The notes: generated from the sequence alone by a model not told the origin. DNA of 64,000 nucleotides from Natronorubrum halalkaliphilum (GCF_009834785.1 NZ_WUYX01000069.1:62001-126000), one strand, 5' to 3'. Shown: positions 15,890 through 24,475, numbered from the stretch's first letter. Program-made: numbers and translations.

Positions 15890-17740
15890 ATGAGTGACAG
15901 CGTGGCCGGACGGACGACCACCGAAGCCGCCGAGCGCGAAGCCTCCGGCGACGACGGCGGCGGCGGCAACGGCATCAGCCGCCGAGCGGCGCTAGCGTCG
16001 ACCGTCGGGCTAACGACGGCCACGAGCGGCTGCGTCCGTCAACTTCGCAGTATCGTCAACCGAGACGATATCGATCCGCTCTCACTGACGATCACGACCC
16101 TTCCTGCGGACGGCGACCGAGAAAGCATCCGGCTCGCCAGGGAGATCGCCGCGGCGCTCGAGGCCGCCGGGATCGACACGAGTATCGAGATGCGATCAAA
16201 CGAGGAGTTCCTGCGCTCGGTACTGATCAATCACGACTACGACGTGTACGTGGGTCAACACCCCGGGGGAACCGACCCGGACTTTCTCTACGAGGCGCTC
16301 CACTCGCTGTACGCCGACGAGCGCGGCTGGCAGAACCCGTTCGGGTTTACGAACCTGCTGGTCGACGACTTACTCGAGTCCCAGCGGGATGTCGACGGCG
16401 AGCAGCGCCGCGAGGCGGTCACATCACTACTCGAAGCGCTGACGGTCGAACAGCCGTTCGTCCCGATCTGTACGCCGATCGAACACCGACTCGTCAGGGA
16501 CGATCGGTTCGACGGCTGGGACGACGGCCACCTCGCGACCCGAACGGGCTATCTCGGGCTCGAGCCCCAAACCGACGGCAGCGGCGAGCAGCTGCGAGCC
16601 GTCCACATGGACGCACGCCCGTCGCAAAATCTCAACCCGATCAACGCCGAGTATCGCGATCGAGGGACGATCGCCGACCTGCTGTACGACTCGCTCGCCA
16701 CCGACGTCGTCGATATCGACGGCGCCCACGAACTCGAGCCGTGGCTCGCCGAGGACTGGGTGTGGGACGAGGGCGACGATGAAGCTGAAACCGAAGACCA
16801 ATCGAGCCTAACCGTCGAACTTCGGCCAGATTGTCGGTTTCACGATGGCGAGCCACTCACCGCCGACGACGTCGCCTTCACCTATCGGTTCCTCGCGGAC
16901 ACCGCACTCGGCGGCAGCGCCACACCTGCGCCGGCACCGCGCTATCGCGGACAGGTCGCCGCGATCGACGACGTCGAGGCCACCGACGACCGTACCCTCG
17001 AGTTCACAGTCGCCACAGGCGAAGAAGTCGCTGCTCGTGCACTGACGGTGCCGATCCTCCCCGAACACGTCTGGACCGAGCGCGCCGCAGCCGCCAGCGT
17101 TCCCGGCTATCGCGTCGCCCAGGGAACCACCGATGCGGTGGTGACGGACAACGTCCCGCCGATCGGGAGCGGCCCGTTCCAGTTCGGCGATCGAACCGAA
17201 CGCGAACACGTTACGCTCGAGCGCTTCGAGGATCACTTCACGAGCCGCGACGACGTCGATCTCCCCGAGGCGACGGTCGAGGAACTGCGCGTCCAGATCG
17301 ATCCGCGGAGCACGTCGGCGATCCAGTTGATCGAAGACGACAGCGCCGATCTCACGAGTTCGACCCTCGAGAACTACGTCATCGCCGATATCGAGGAGAC
17401 CGAGGACGTTCGGTTGCTCGAGTCGCCGTCGTGGACGTTCTACCACCTCGGATTTAACGCGCGCAAAGCGCCGTTTGGGAACCCCCGGTTCCGACAGTGC
17501 GTCGCGCAGCTGATCGACAAGTCGTGGGTGGTCGACGAGGTGTTTCACGGCCACGCCGATCCGATCGCGACGCCGGTAGCCGGCGAGTGGGTCCCCGAGG
17601 AGTTGGCGTGGGACGGGGCGGATCCGGAGCTGCCGTTCCTCGGCTCCGACGGCGACGTCGACGTCGACGCGGCACGAACCGCGTTCGAAGCGGCCGGCTT
17701 TCGGTACGACGGCGACGGGAACCTCCGGGTGAGACACTGA
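15890..17740 (+). CDS. Second circularly permuted family-5 solute-binding lipoprotein
   Basis: A 616-aa paralogue of the 13122 gene with the same rotated segment order. A Tat-type signal (SRRAALASTVGLTTATSGC) is followed by the normally C-terminal part (LTITTLPADGDRE, DPDFLYEALHSLYADERGW, PFVPICTPIEHRL), then DARPSQNLNPINAEYRDRG, LRPDCRFHDGEPLTADDVAF and RFRQCVAQLIDKSWVVDEVF, ending soon after. Blocks such as RFDGWDDGHLATR and PSWTFYHLGFN are shared with the first copy, so the pair arose by duplication. It starts 78 bp after the first PAP2 gene and ends in a TGATG overlap with the second. Ligand unknown; no transporter subunits nearby. Confidence 0.85.
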   Translation: MSDSVAGRTTTEAAEREASGDDGGGGNGISRRAALASTVGLTTATSGCVRQLRSIVNRDDIDPLSLTITTLPADGDRESIRLAREIAAALEAAGIDTSIEMRSNEEFLRSVLINHDYDVYVGQHPGGTDPDFLYEALHSLYADERGWQNPFGFTNLLVDDLLESQRDVDGEQRREAVTSLLEALTVEQPFVPICTPIEHRLVRDDRFDGWDDGHLATRTGYLGLEPQTDGSGEQLRAVHMDARPSQNLNPINAEYRDRGTIADLLYDSLATDVVDIDGAHELEPWLAEDWVWDEGDDEAETEDQSSLTVELRPDCRFHDGEPLTADDVAFTYRFLADTALGGSATPAPAPRYRGQVAAIDDVEATDDRTLEFTVATGEEVAARALTVPILPEHVWTERAAAASVPGYRVAQGTTDAVVTDNVPPIGSGPFQFGDRTEREHVTLERFEDHFTSRDDVDLPEATVEELRVQIDPRSTSAIQLIEDDSADLTSSTLENYVIADIEETEDVRLLESPSWTFYHLGFNARKAPFGNPRFRQCVAQLIDKSWVVDEVFHGHADPIATPVAGEWVPEELAWDGADPELPFLGSDGDVDVDAARTAFEAAGFRYDGDGNLRVRH

Positions 17741-18591
17741 TGCTGGTCAGAGTGTTGTTGCAGTTGACGGTGGTCGTGACGCTCATGATACTCATCTCGA
17801 CGGCCCTGTTCGTCGGCCGATATCGGCTTCGAGACACGCGAGTGGAGTGGCGAAGTCGGATCCGAGCGGCAGCTCCAATCACGATCGCCCTCGCCGTCGT
17901 CTTGCTGTTCAATAGCGTCGCCAGACAGATCGTCCCCGATCTCTCGTGGATGATCGACTGGAACTTCACGGAGCCCATTTACGATATCGAGGGCGAGTTC
18001 ATCCTCTGGCTGCAGTCGCAGGCGACGCCGGCGGTGACGGCGTACTTCTCGTTTATCTATATCTACGGCTACGTCTTCCTGCTGATCTTCCCCGTCGTCG
18101 CCTACTTTGCGCTCTCGAATACGCGCCCCCTTCGGGAACTCTTGACGGCCTACACCCTGAACTACGCACTCGGCCTCCTCCTCTACACGTTCGTCATCGC
18201 CTACGGCCCGCGGAACATGATGCCGGACCTCGTGGAAGCGCTACTGTACGATACGTACCCCCAGTACCAGCATCTCACGCGACAGGTCAACCGCAACACC
18301 AACGTTTTCCCGTCGCTTCACACTTCCCTCGCCGCGACCGTGTCCTTTCTCGCCTATCGAACCCGCGAGATCTATCCGACGTGGAACCTCCTTGCGGCCG
18401 GCCTCGGCGTCTCCGTCGCGATTTCGACGATGTATCTGGGCATTCACTGGGTGATCGACGTCCTTGCCGGGATCGTCCTCGCGTACATCAGCGTCGAACT
18501 TGCGGGCGTCCTCGTCGGTCGCTGGTCGCTCTCGGAGTGGCTGGACGGCCACGTGCCGTCGTTGGGAGCGTTTCGGGATAGTAACGAGTAA
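17740..18591 (+). CDS. Second PAP2-superfamily (AUR1-like) membrane protein
   Basis: A 283-aa paralogue of the 14957 product. Conserved blocks include EGEFILWLQS, FSFIYIYGYVFLLIFP, AYGPRNMMPD, NRNTNVFPSLHTSLAATVSF (catalytic His) and AISTMYLGIHWVIDVLAG. Multiple membrane helices, with catalytic residues predicted at the outer face. The ATG overlaps the upstream binding-protein stop by one base; an in-frame extension upstream would be Arg-rich out-of-frame translation of that gene and is rejected. Last gene of the duplicated SBP-PAP2 array. Confidence 0.85.
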   Translation: MLVRVLLQLTVVVTLMILISTALFVGRYRLRDTRVEWRSRIRAAAPITIALAVVLLFNSVARQIVPDLSWMIDWNFTEPIYDIEGEFILWLQSQATPAVTAYFSFIYIYGYVFLLIFPVVAYFALSNTRPLRELLTAYTLNYALGLLLYTFVIAYGPRNMMPDLVEALLYDTYPQYQHLTRQVNRNTNVFPSLHTSLAATVSFLAYRTREIYPTWNLLAAGLGVSVAISTMYLGIHWVIDVLAGIVLAYISVELAGVLVGRWSLSEWLDGHVPSLGAFRDSNE

Positions 18592-18739
18592 CGAGGAACG
18601 AGGAACAGTACACGGACCGAGCAGCCGTTTTCGTCGGCCGGACGCCGAACGAGAGACGAGAGCCGGCGCTGTTCAAAAACGGAAACCGCGAGGCTGCGAA
18701 GCTACGAAACCGCGAAAACTGCGCGGACGGGAGCAGTCG

Positions 18740-19123
18740 TTAGTCGTCCTCGAGCGCGTCGGCGATGCGCTTGAGAGCGCGGGTCTGGTCGCGCATCTCG
18801 TCGCGCATCTGGCGGACTTCCTGGACGAGTTCTTCGTTGCCGACCTCTTCGCCGCGACCGCCGGGTCCGCCCGGTGCGCCACCGGGGCCGCCGGGACCGC
18901 CGCCCATCATGCCGCCCATCATCTGGGCGAACGGGTTGCCGCCACCGCCCATGCCGCCGGGGCCGCCACCGCCGCCGCCGAACGGACTCTCCGGAGGCTC
19001 ACCCTCGCCTTCGCCTTCTTCGGCTCGTTTCTCTCGGATCTCTTCGACTCGCTCGCGGAACGATTTCTCCTCGCCGCCCTCGTCTCCTGCGTCTGCGTCG
19101 TTGGATTCGTTTTCGTCGGCCAT
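18740..19123 (-). CDS. Low-complexity Gly/Met-rich protein with acidic and coiled ends
   Basis: A 127-aa protein: an acidic N-terminus (MADENESNDADAGDEGGEE), a charged helix (RERVEEIREKRAEEGEGEGE), a central Gly/Pro/Met stretch with repeated GGG and MMGG, and a C-terminal predicted coiled coil (ELVQEVRQMRDEMRDQTRAL). The start at 19123 is the ATG before the acidic segment; the longer frame upstream is not haloarchaeal in composition. No family recognised. The Gly/Met core resembles chaperone-tail and self-assembly sequences, but that is only a resemblance. Confidence 0.6.
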   Translation of the reverse strand: MADENESNDADAGDEGGEEKSFRERVEEIREKRAEEGEGEGEPPESPFGGGGGGPGGMGGGGNPFAQMMGGMMGGGPGGPGGAPGGPGGRGEEVGNEELVQEVRQMRDEMRDQTRALKRIADALEDD

Positions 19124-19281
19124 ACCTCCGAATTCCGTACCGCCGCGGAAAAGGATTACCATGTGTCGGATGCACTGGGTCAGATCAGAGACCCGTGAAC
19201 GGATCGGGGCGATGAGACGGCACCACCCGGGGTTTGTCACGCCTGCACAAGACGGAAAGGAATTGGTACGGTACTGGCCGT

Positions 19282-19626
19282 ATGGTCGACGATACCCCTG
19301 ACCGAAACCCGATCGTCAGCGAAGGCCGGTACGCGATCGTCGACGCGGGCGAGAGCGAGGCAGTTGACTTCTGGCTCGTTGCGGACGGTGAAGACGATGC
19401 CAGCGACGCCGAACACCGTGTGCCGCTCGAGCGGACCGAAATCGACGACGCCTACGCCGTCCTCTCGAGGCTTCGGGCCGAGCTGACCGACGCCGACGAC
19501 GGCCGGGATTCGGTCGAACTGTCCTGTCACAGCTGCGGAAAGACCTGGACCTATACCGGATCGGACGAGCACGTCGCGTGTCCGAACTGCGAGACTGAGG
19601 TGCCCATCGAAGGCGTCGGCCCCTGA
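19282..19626 (+). CDS. Small zinc-ribbon protein
   Basis: A 114-aa soluble acidic protein. The first about 75 residues are an alpha/beta segment (RYAIVDAGESEAVDFWLVAD). The C-terminus is a zinc ribbon with SCHSCGKTWTY and VACPNCETEVPI, so two CxxC knuckles. Probably a haloarchaeal conserved protein of unknown role. The ATG at 19282 was chosen, as the upstream codons do not look coding. The last base of the TGA stop is also the first base of the 82-bp palindromic element. Confidence 0.75.
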   Translation: MVDDTPDRNPIVSEGRYAIVDAGESEAVDFWLVADGEDDASDAEHRVPLERTEIDDAYAVLSRLRAELTDADDGRDSVELSCHSCGKTWTYTGSDEHVACPNCETEVPIEGVGP

Positions 19627-19707
19627 TACGGATTGCTGTAACTATGTACCGCCGATCACCAGGGACGGGGTCGGTGATCGGCGGTCATTGACTACAGTAA
19701 ACCGTAT
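19626..19707. repeat. 82-bp palindromic MITE-like element, copy 1
   Basis: Imperfect terminal inverted repeats (ATACGGATTGCTGTAACTA at the left; the complement of the right end reads ATACGGTTTACTGTAGTCA) enclose a 13-bp hairpin ACCGCCGATCACC/GGTGATCGGCGGT with the 12-nt loop AGGGACGGGGTC. Near-identical 82-bp copies occur at 39308 and 40004. No coding capacity. The element begins at the last base of the preceding stop codon. Confidence 0.85.
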
Positions 19708-19870
19708 GAGACCGACGTCGTCACGCCGCTCGGTGTTCCGGCCGTCACGGCCACCACGAGTACACAGGCTGAACCCTTGTTACGGCAATCGCCCAACGGT
19801 GAGTATCGATTCGAACTGACGGCGTTCGAGGGCCGACGTCGAACGCGACACACCAGCACGTGAGTACCCC

Positions 19871-20506
19871 GTGACAGAACACGTAACCAGGCGACAGGCG
19901 ATCAAGGGAATCGGCAGTACGATAGCAGTCGCAAGTGGAGCGAGTCTCGCGAGCGCGAGCGAGACGCCCGCGGACGCGGTCGTCGACGCGGACCGCGACG
20001 ACGACGCCGACTATCCGCGCTGTCTGTACAAACCGGACGAGGACGGGGAATGGAATCCCGTCCTCCCCATCAATATCCACGCCCCCGCTCCGGGAGCGGA
20101 GTCGGCGCTTGCAGCCGTCGAAAACGACTTTTCGGGACTCGGTAACCTCGAGTGGACACGGGTCTTTCCGGATTCGACGGCCAAGGCCTGGGACAGCGAG
20201 CGCGAGGCGCTCGTCGCCCCGGATTACTCCTTCCGTCGGCCGCGGCTGGGCGACGAGTGGAATCACATCCACATCTGGGGCGTCGACGAGAACCGAGTCG
20301 GGATCCACGCCCATCTGGATGTCATCGATCTCACCGCGTCACACTTCCACCGCGGCGATCACTACGGCGATGCGGCCCGGGAAGTCACGGATCACCTGAC
20401 CGGAGACGGCTGGCGGGAACGACGTCCCTACAGTATCGATTACGGCGTCGAACCGGAGCGACTCAAGCGCTGGGGAGAGACGGGCGACGTGAAACTCGAG
20501 TACTGA
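19871..20506 (+). CDS. Tat-exported protein related to the neighbouring membrane protein
   Basis: A 211-aa protein with a twin-arginine signal (TRRQAIKGIGSTIAVASGAS) and a soluble body. Its pattern INIHAPAPGAESALAAVENDF ... LGDEWNHIHIW ... HLDVIDLTASHFHRGDHYGD follows the extracellular part of the convergent protein at 20541-21833 (INLIVHGPDDRVQRTLVAQ, TYLGSRYHIRAY, HREYFDWFRLRHSVTD), so the two are probably homologous and resemble LssY C-terminal-like domains. The start is a GTG. No catalytic motif is visible; a secreted binding or cell-surface role is inferred from location only. Confidence 0.7.
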   Translation: MTEHVTRRQAIKGIGSTIAVASGASLASASETPADAVVDADRDDDADYPRCLYKPDEDGEWNPVLPINIHAPAPGAESALAAVENDFSGLGNLEWTRVFPDSTAKAWDSEREALVAPDYSFRRPRLGDEWNHIHIWGVDENRVGIHAHLDVIDLTASHFHRGDHYGDAAREVTDHLTGDGWRERRPYSIDYGVEPERLKRWGETGDVKLEY

Positions 20507-20540
20507 GCGAGGGCTCGTCTCGAGTCGACCGAGGGCGACC

Positions 20541-21833
20541 TCACAGATATCCGAGCAGCGGCATCGCGAGGCCGACGCCCCATCCCAGGAGCCCCATGCC
20601 GAAGAGGACGGCTCCTTCAGCGTCGCTACGGGCGGCACCCGCCGCGAGCAACCCGAGCGCGATTATCAGTCCGAGTCGGTGAAGCAGCAACTCGAGCGGC
20701 AGCGTCGTGATTCCGATCCCGACGAAATCCAGGACGAACCCGACGCCGAGTCCGACGGTAGCGAACACGAACGCCGACTGGGGCTGCAGCGGATCCCCCA
20801 GCCAGCTCACAACGCGTTGTAACCGGACGAACCTGGTCGCCGCTTCGAGCGGCTGAGTGAGCACGATCGCCGTCACCGGCAAGCCGACCGCCAGTATCGG
20901 ATAGAGCACGGCGACGAACGCCTGGGGCGTGATCCACGGCACCGCGTCCTCCACGGCGAGACCCGCGACCCGAACGCCGAGGACCAATCCGACGAGCGCC
21001 CCGGCGAGGATGAACCCGCGGCTGTTCAGATACGCCCATTTGAGCAGGCGACGCGTCCCACGGACGATACCCCGCGTCGTGTCACCGCCGACGAATCCGA
21101 GCAAGCCGAGGACGCTTCCGGCCACGATGGGTCCGATAGCGGCCAACTCGATAACCGAAAGCCAGCCGTCGTTCCAGCCCCCGTGCGTGCCGTGATACTC
21201 CCGTCGCACCTCCTCGACGAAGGGCTCGTCGAGAAACTCCGCCTCGAGCGTGTTCTGGGAGTCCTGAATGTCGGTCACCGAGTGTCGAAGCCGGAACCAG
21301 TCGAAGTACTCCCGGTGTACCTGGATCGCCGTCCAGTCGTCCTGATCCATCGTGTAGGCGCGGATGTGATACCGGCTTCCGAGATACGTTCCGGTATGGA
21401 GCTGGTAGCTTTCCTGGATCCAGACGCCCTCGTCGCCGTGCGGTCCGGTGTCGACGTAGGTGTACCGCGTCGAGCCGTGGGCGTCGTCCCACTGGATCGA
21501 ATCGTCGGCACCCTCGTAGGCCTCCGGTTCGTCCTCGGCTTCGGGGTCCAGTTCCTCCCACTCGAGTTCCTCCTGAGCGACGAGCGTTCGTTGGACCCGG
21601 TCGTCCGGTCCGTGGACGATGAGGTTAATCGCGAGCGTCCGCTCGTCAACCGATCGATCGCGGCTGGTGTACGGCCAGATGTAACTGCCGTTTTCTTCGG
21701 GTTGGATCAGCTGGTCTCGCTCGAGGGTCTCGGGCTCGGCGGGGTCGGCCATCGGGTTGAACACCCCGCTGGCAACTAGATAGCTCGCACCGAGGACGAG
21801 TACCGCGAGGAGCAAGAGATGGCGACGGTTCAT
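20541..21833 (-). CDS. Membrane protein with extracellular LssY-like domain and about six C-terminal helices
   Basis: A 430-aa protein with an N-terminal membrane anchor (LLLLAVLVLGASYLVASGVF), an extracytoplasmic domain to about residue 225 containing the shared pattern also found in the Tat protein at 19871, then hydrophobic helices: IGPIVAGSVLGLLGFVGG, ILAGALVGLVLGVRVAGL and four more to the C-terminus. No transport or enzyme motif recognised. Convergent with the Tat protein with a 34-bp gap. A role jointly with that protein at the cell envelope is inference. Confidence 0.72.
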   Translation of the reverse strand: MNRRHLLLLAVLVLGASYLVASGVFNPMADPAEPETLERDQLIQPEENGSYIWPYTSRDRSVDERTLAINLIVHGPDDRVQRTLVAQEELEWEELDPEAEDEPEAYEGADDSIQWDDAHGSTRYTYVDTGPHGDEGVWIQESYQLHTGTYLGSRYHIRAYTMDQDDWTAIQVHREYFDWFRLRHSVTDIQDSQNTLEAEFLDEPFVEEVRREYHGTHGGWNDGWLSVIELAAIGPIVAGSVLGLLGFVGGDTTRGIVRGTRRLLKWAYLNSRGFILAGALVGLVLGVRVAGLAVEDAVPWITPQAFVAVLYPILAVGLPVTAIVLTQPLEAATRFVRLQRVVSWLGDPLQPQSAFVFATVGLGVGFVLDFVGIGITTLPLELLLHRLGLIIALGLLAAGAARSDAEGAVLFGMGLLGWGVGLAMPLLGYL

Positions 21834-22152
21834 CGGCTGGTCCGAAGTCTCGGCGGTTCTCCGTTGCTAGGCTCGTCCATGCCGTCGTGCTCGAGGTGTT
21901 CGGGAGCTTCTCTTTGTAGTCTCGACCGGCGAACGAGCGGCCACCTGCACGGCCGATCGATCCCGATACCGACCGCCGGCGTCTCGTTTATCGTAATAGT
22001 TACCCGGTAACTCATCCGCCTCTATTTATGCGGGTGCTTGCATTGTTCGGGGAAAGCTGCCGTCAGAATCCGATCGGGCGTTTCGCGCAGATACGGGTGC
22101 AATTCGATCAGTTCGGCCAGTTCGGCCAGTTCGGCCAGTTCGGCCGAAGAAC
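21834..22152. other. 319-bp intergenic region with a short tandem repeat
   Basis: No credible gene was seen. An AT-rich patch at 21985-22030 may hold minus-strand promoter elements for the membrane protein, but at about 155 nt from its start. Four tandem 9-bp units lie near the right end. Confidence 0.5.
22111..22146. repeat. Four tandem 9-bp repeats
   Basis: The unit GTTCGGCCA is repeated four times (the last ends in G), just downstream of the DUF2797 stop codon. A slippage-type microsatellite; no function assigned. Confidence 0.75.
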
Positions 22153-22905
22153 TCAGCCGAACGACCCCAGCGACGACTGGAGGTTCTGATCGGTTTCGCC
22201 CTCCGTGACGTCGTATCCCACGAGGTCCCGCATATCGACGGCGTAGGTTGTCCCGCCGTTCTCGAGGACCAGCAGTCGTCCCTTCACACCGACGACGGTC
22301 CCGGACGCGATCGTTTCGGGAACCGGCTGGGCCTCGAGCCCGAGCGCGTAATCGAACGCGTATCGATCGATGACGTCGAACGACTCGAGCGCGGTCTCCC
22401 AGGCGTCTTCGTCGACGGTCGCCGCGAGCGAGCCGATCTTCGTCGGCGTCCGGACGCGATCGATCAGTCGGTGGGCGATCTCGGCTTCGATTTCGCGGGC
22501 GATTCGGCCGTTCGAGACGGTGTGAACGTGGGCCGCCCGGTCGGCACCCTGTTCGCGGAGGCGGGTCTCGAGCCGGCGGTGTTTGGTGACGCCGACTTTG
22601 AACGTGTCGGGGGCGAACGCGGCGATGTAGACGGCGTGGTCGTCGTAACAGTCCATCTCCTCTTTCAGACAGGTGCCCGTACAGCGCGCACAGACCCACG
22701 TGCTCGTGTGATAGTCGCAGTAGGGCGCTGACGGGCGCTCACAGGAAACGTGGTCCCCGTCGTCGATAGTGCCGGCACAGTGGCGCGAGCCGAGCGAGTA
22801 GGAGAGGCTATCGCCGGGTTCGAGGGCGCGCTGCTCGATCGACCCGCCGGTACCGAGCAACAGCGCCGATCCCCGTCCGCTCGGCTGGTACCCGACCAGT
22901 TGCAC
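22153..22905 (-). CDS. DUF2797 family protein
   Basis: A 250-aa protein assigned to DUF2797. It has the Cys/His-rich middle part (HVSCERPSAPYCDYHTSTWV, CARCTGTCL) followed by a GIY-YIG-like core (DDHAVYIAAFAPDTFKVGVT and later RLREQGADRAAHVH), which suggests a nuclease-like fold with a zinc site. Biological role unknown. The start is a GTG at 22905; a TATA-like box GGTATATTTA (minus strand, about 22928-22937) lies 27 nt upstream, supporting a leaderless GTG start. Confidence 0.83.
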   Translation of the reverse strand: MQLVGYQPSGRGSALLLGTGGSIEQRALEPGDSLSYSLGSRHCAGTIDDGDHVSCERPSAPYCDYHTSTWVCARCTGTCLKEEMDCYDDHAVYIAAFAPDTFKVGVTKHRRLETRLREQGADRAAHVHTVSNGRIAREIEAEIAHRLIDRVRTPTKIGSLAATVDEDAWETALESFDVIDRYAFDYALGLEAQPVPETIASGTVVGVKGRLLVLENGGTTYAVDMRDLVGYDVTEGETDQNLQSSLGSFG

Positions 22906-23080
22906 GGCTTCGGGTTCGGGACGACGCTAAATATACCGTTCGTTGTCCGGGACGAATCCTGTCCGACGGACTCCGGTGCGGATGAACGCAGCGGAAACCG
23001 ACCGTCCATTACCGTCGTCGGGAATAAACCGCACCGATCTCCGGAAGAAGAATTATCCGCGACGACGCTAATTTCGGGGT

Positions 23081-23440
23081 ATGGCTATGACACTCGAGGG
23101 ACGACTCGACGCGGATGTCTCGTCGGACGGTTCGAAGTCGGCGATGGTCACGTTCGAATTTACCGTTACCAACGCGGGCTCGGAGACCGTCACGCTCCAG
23201 TTTACGGACGGCTGCAAGGCGGACTTCGTCGTCCGAGAGGACGGCCGCGAGGTCTGGCGGTTCAGCGAGGGCCGGATGTTCACGCAGGCGCTCAGCTCGG
23301 AGACGCTCGAGCCGGACGAAACGGCGACGTACAAGGCCGAATGGACGGCCCCACAACCGGGTGGCTACATCGGCCGCGCCGAGTTGCAAGCGCGGGAGAC
23401 GGCGTGTGAGGTGCAAACCGACTTCGCGATCACGGAGTGA
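23081..23440 (+). CDS. BsuPI-type intracellular proteinase inhibitor domain protein
   Basis: A 119-aa single-domain protein with an immunoglobulin-like beta pattern: TFEFTVTNAGSETVTLQFTD, the hallmark REDGREVWRFSEGRMFTQAL and LEPDETATYKAEWTAPQPGG. This matches the BsuPI (intracellular proteinase inhibitor) family, known in Bacillus to inhibit intracellular serine protease. No signal peptide, so cytoplasmic. An AGAATTATCC box about 28 nt upstream fits a leaderless ATG. Target in haloarchaea unknown. Confidence 0.8.
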   Translation: MAMTLEGRLDADVSSDGSKSAMVTFEFTVTNAGSETVTLQFTDGCKADFVVREDGREVWRFSEGRMFTQALSSETLEPDETATYKAEWTAPQPGGYIGRAELQARETACEVQTDFAITE

Positions 23441-23506
23441 TCCGAGACTGCGGCGATGAAAGCCGCCAGCGAAGTCACTAAACCCGCCCCATCCTAACGG
23501 CGAGCC

Positions 23507-24472
23507 ATGCAAGCGCTGGTTATCGCGGCGCACGGCTCACACCTGAATCCGAACGCCTCGGATCCGACCTACGCCCACGCGGATACCGTCCGCGAGACGG
23601 GGGCCTTCGACGAGGTCCGCGAGGCGTTCTGGAAGGAAGAACCGCACTTCCGCGAGGTGATTCGCACCCTCGAGTCCGACGAGGTCTTCGTCGTTCCGCT
23701 GTTTATCAGCGAGGGGTACTTCACCGAACAGGTCATTCCGCGAGAGCTGCGACTCGAGGGATGGGAGCCGGAAAAGTGGGGCTCGGACGGAACGAACGCC
23801 TCGCAGGTGACGCTCGAGGTCGGCGACGCGGCGAAGACGGTCCACTACTGCGGCCCGGTCGGGACCCACGACGCGATGACGGACGTGATCGTCCAGCGGG
23901 CCCAGTCGGTCACCGGGGACCCCGACGTGGGCGAGGGGGTCGGCCTCGCGGTCGTCGGCCACGGCACCGAACGCAACGAGAACTCGGCGAAGGCGATCGA
24001 GTATCACACCGAGCGCATCCGCCAACGGGGTCGCTTCGAGAAGGTCAAGGCGCTGTTCATGGACGAGGAACCCGAGGTTGACGATGTCACGGAGTTCTTC
24101 GGGAACGAGGCGCGTATCGCCTCCGACCGCTCGAACGGACAGCGCCAATGTGATGATATCGTCGTCGTCCCGCTCTTTATCGCCGACGGCTACCACACGC
24201 AGGAGGACATTCCCGAAGACATGGGCCTGACCGAGGACTACCGCCTCGGCTGGGAGGTTCCAGCCGACGTCGACGGTCACTGGATCTGGTACGCCGGTGC
24301 GGTCGGCACCGAGGGGCTGATGGCCGACGTCATCCTCGAGCGAGCGGCGGATGCGGGTGCCGATATCGGCGGCGCGCTCGAGACGGACGTGACGTCGTCC
24401 GACGACCGGGGTCATCGTTCCGAGACCGAGACCGAACCCGGCACGGACACAGGTACAGGGATGGGGGACTGA
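23507..24472 (+). CDS. CbiX-type double-domain protein (sirohydrochlorin chelatase family)
   Basis: A 321-aa protein with two CbiX/SirB-like halves: the first with AAHGSHLNP, EEPHFREVI and VFVVPLFISEGYFT, the second with VVGHGTERNENSAKAIEYH, KALFMDEEPEV and DIVVVPLFIADGYHTQEDIP. The His-Gly motifs are those of type II chelatases that insert Co, Ni or Fe into tetrapyrroles. Followed after 3 bp by a DR2241-family Fe-S protein, a fixed haloarchaeal pair. No other cobalamin genes are nearby, so the metal and tetrapyrrole are not settled. The C-terminal Thr/Glu/Asp tail is linker-like. Confidence 0.85.
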   Translation: MQALVIAAHGSHLNPNASDPTYAHADTVRETGAFDEVREAFWKEEPHFREVIRTLESDEVFVVPLFISEGYFTEQVIPRELRLEGWEPEKWGSDGTNASQVTLEVGDAAKTVHYCGPVGTHDAMTDVIVQRAQSVTGDPDVGEGVGLAVVGHGTERNENSAKAIEYHTERIRQRGRFEKVKALFMDEEPEVDDVTEFFGNEARIASDRSNGQRQCDDIVVVPLFIADGYHTQEDIPEDMGLTEDYRLGWEVPADVDGHWIWYAGAVGTEGLMADVILERAADAGADIGGALETDVTSSDDRGHRSETETEPGTDTGTGMGD

Positions 24473-24475
24473 CGC

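Noticed and set aside
22022-22699. Minus-strand 225-codon ORF overlapping DUF2797
   Set aside because: Arg/His-rich shadow frame; the DUF2797 frame has the Cys motifs and a matching leaderless promoter.
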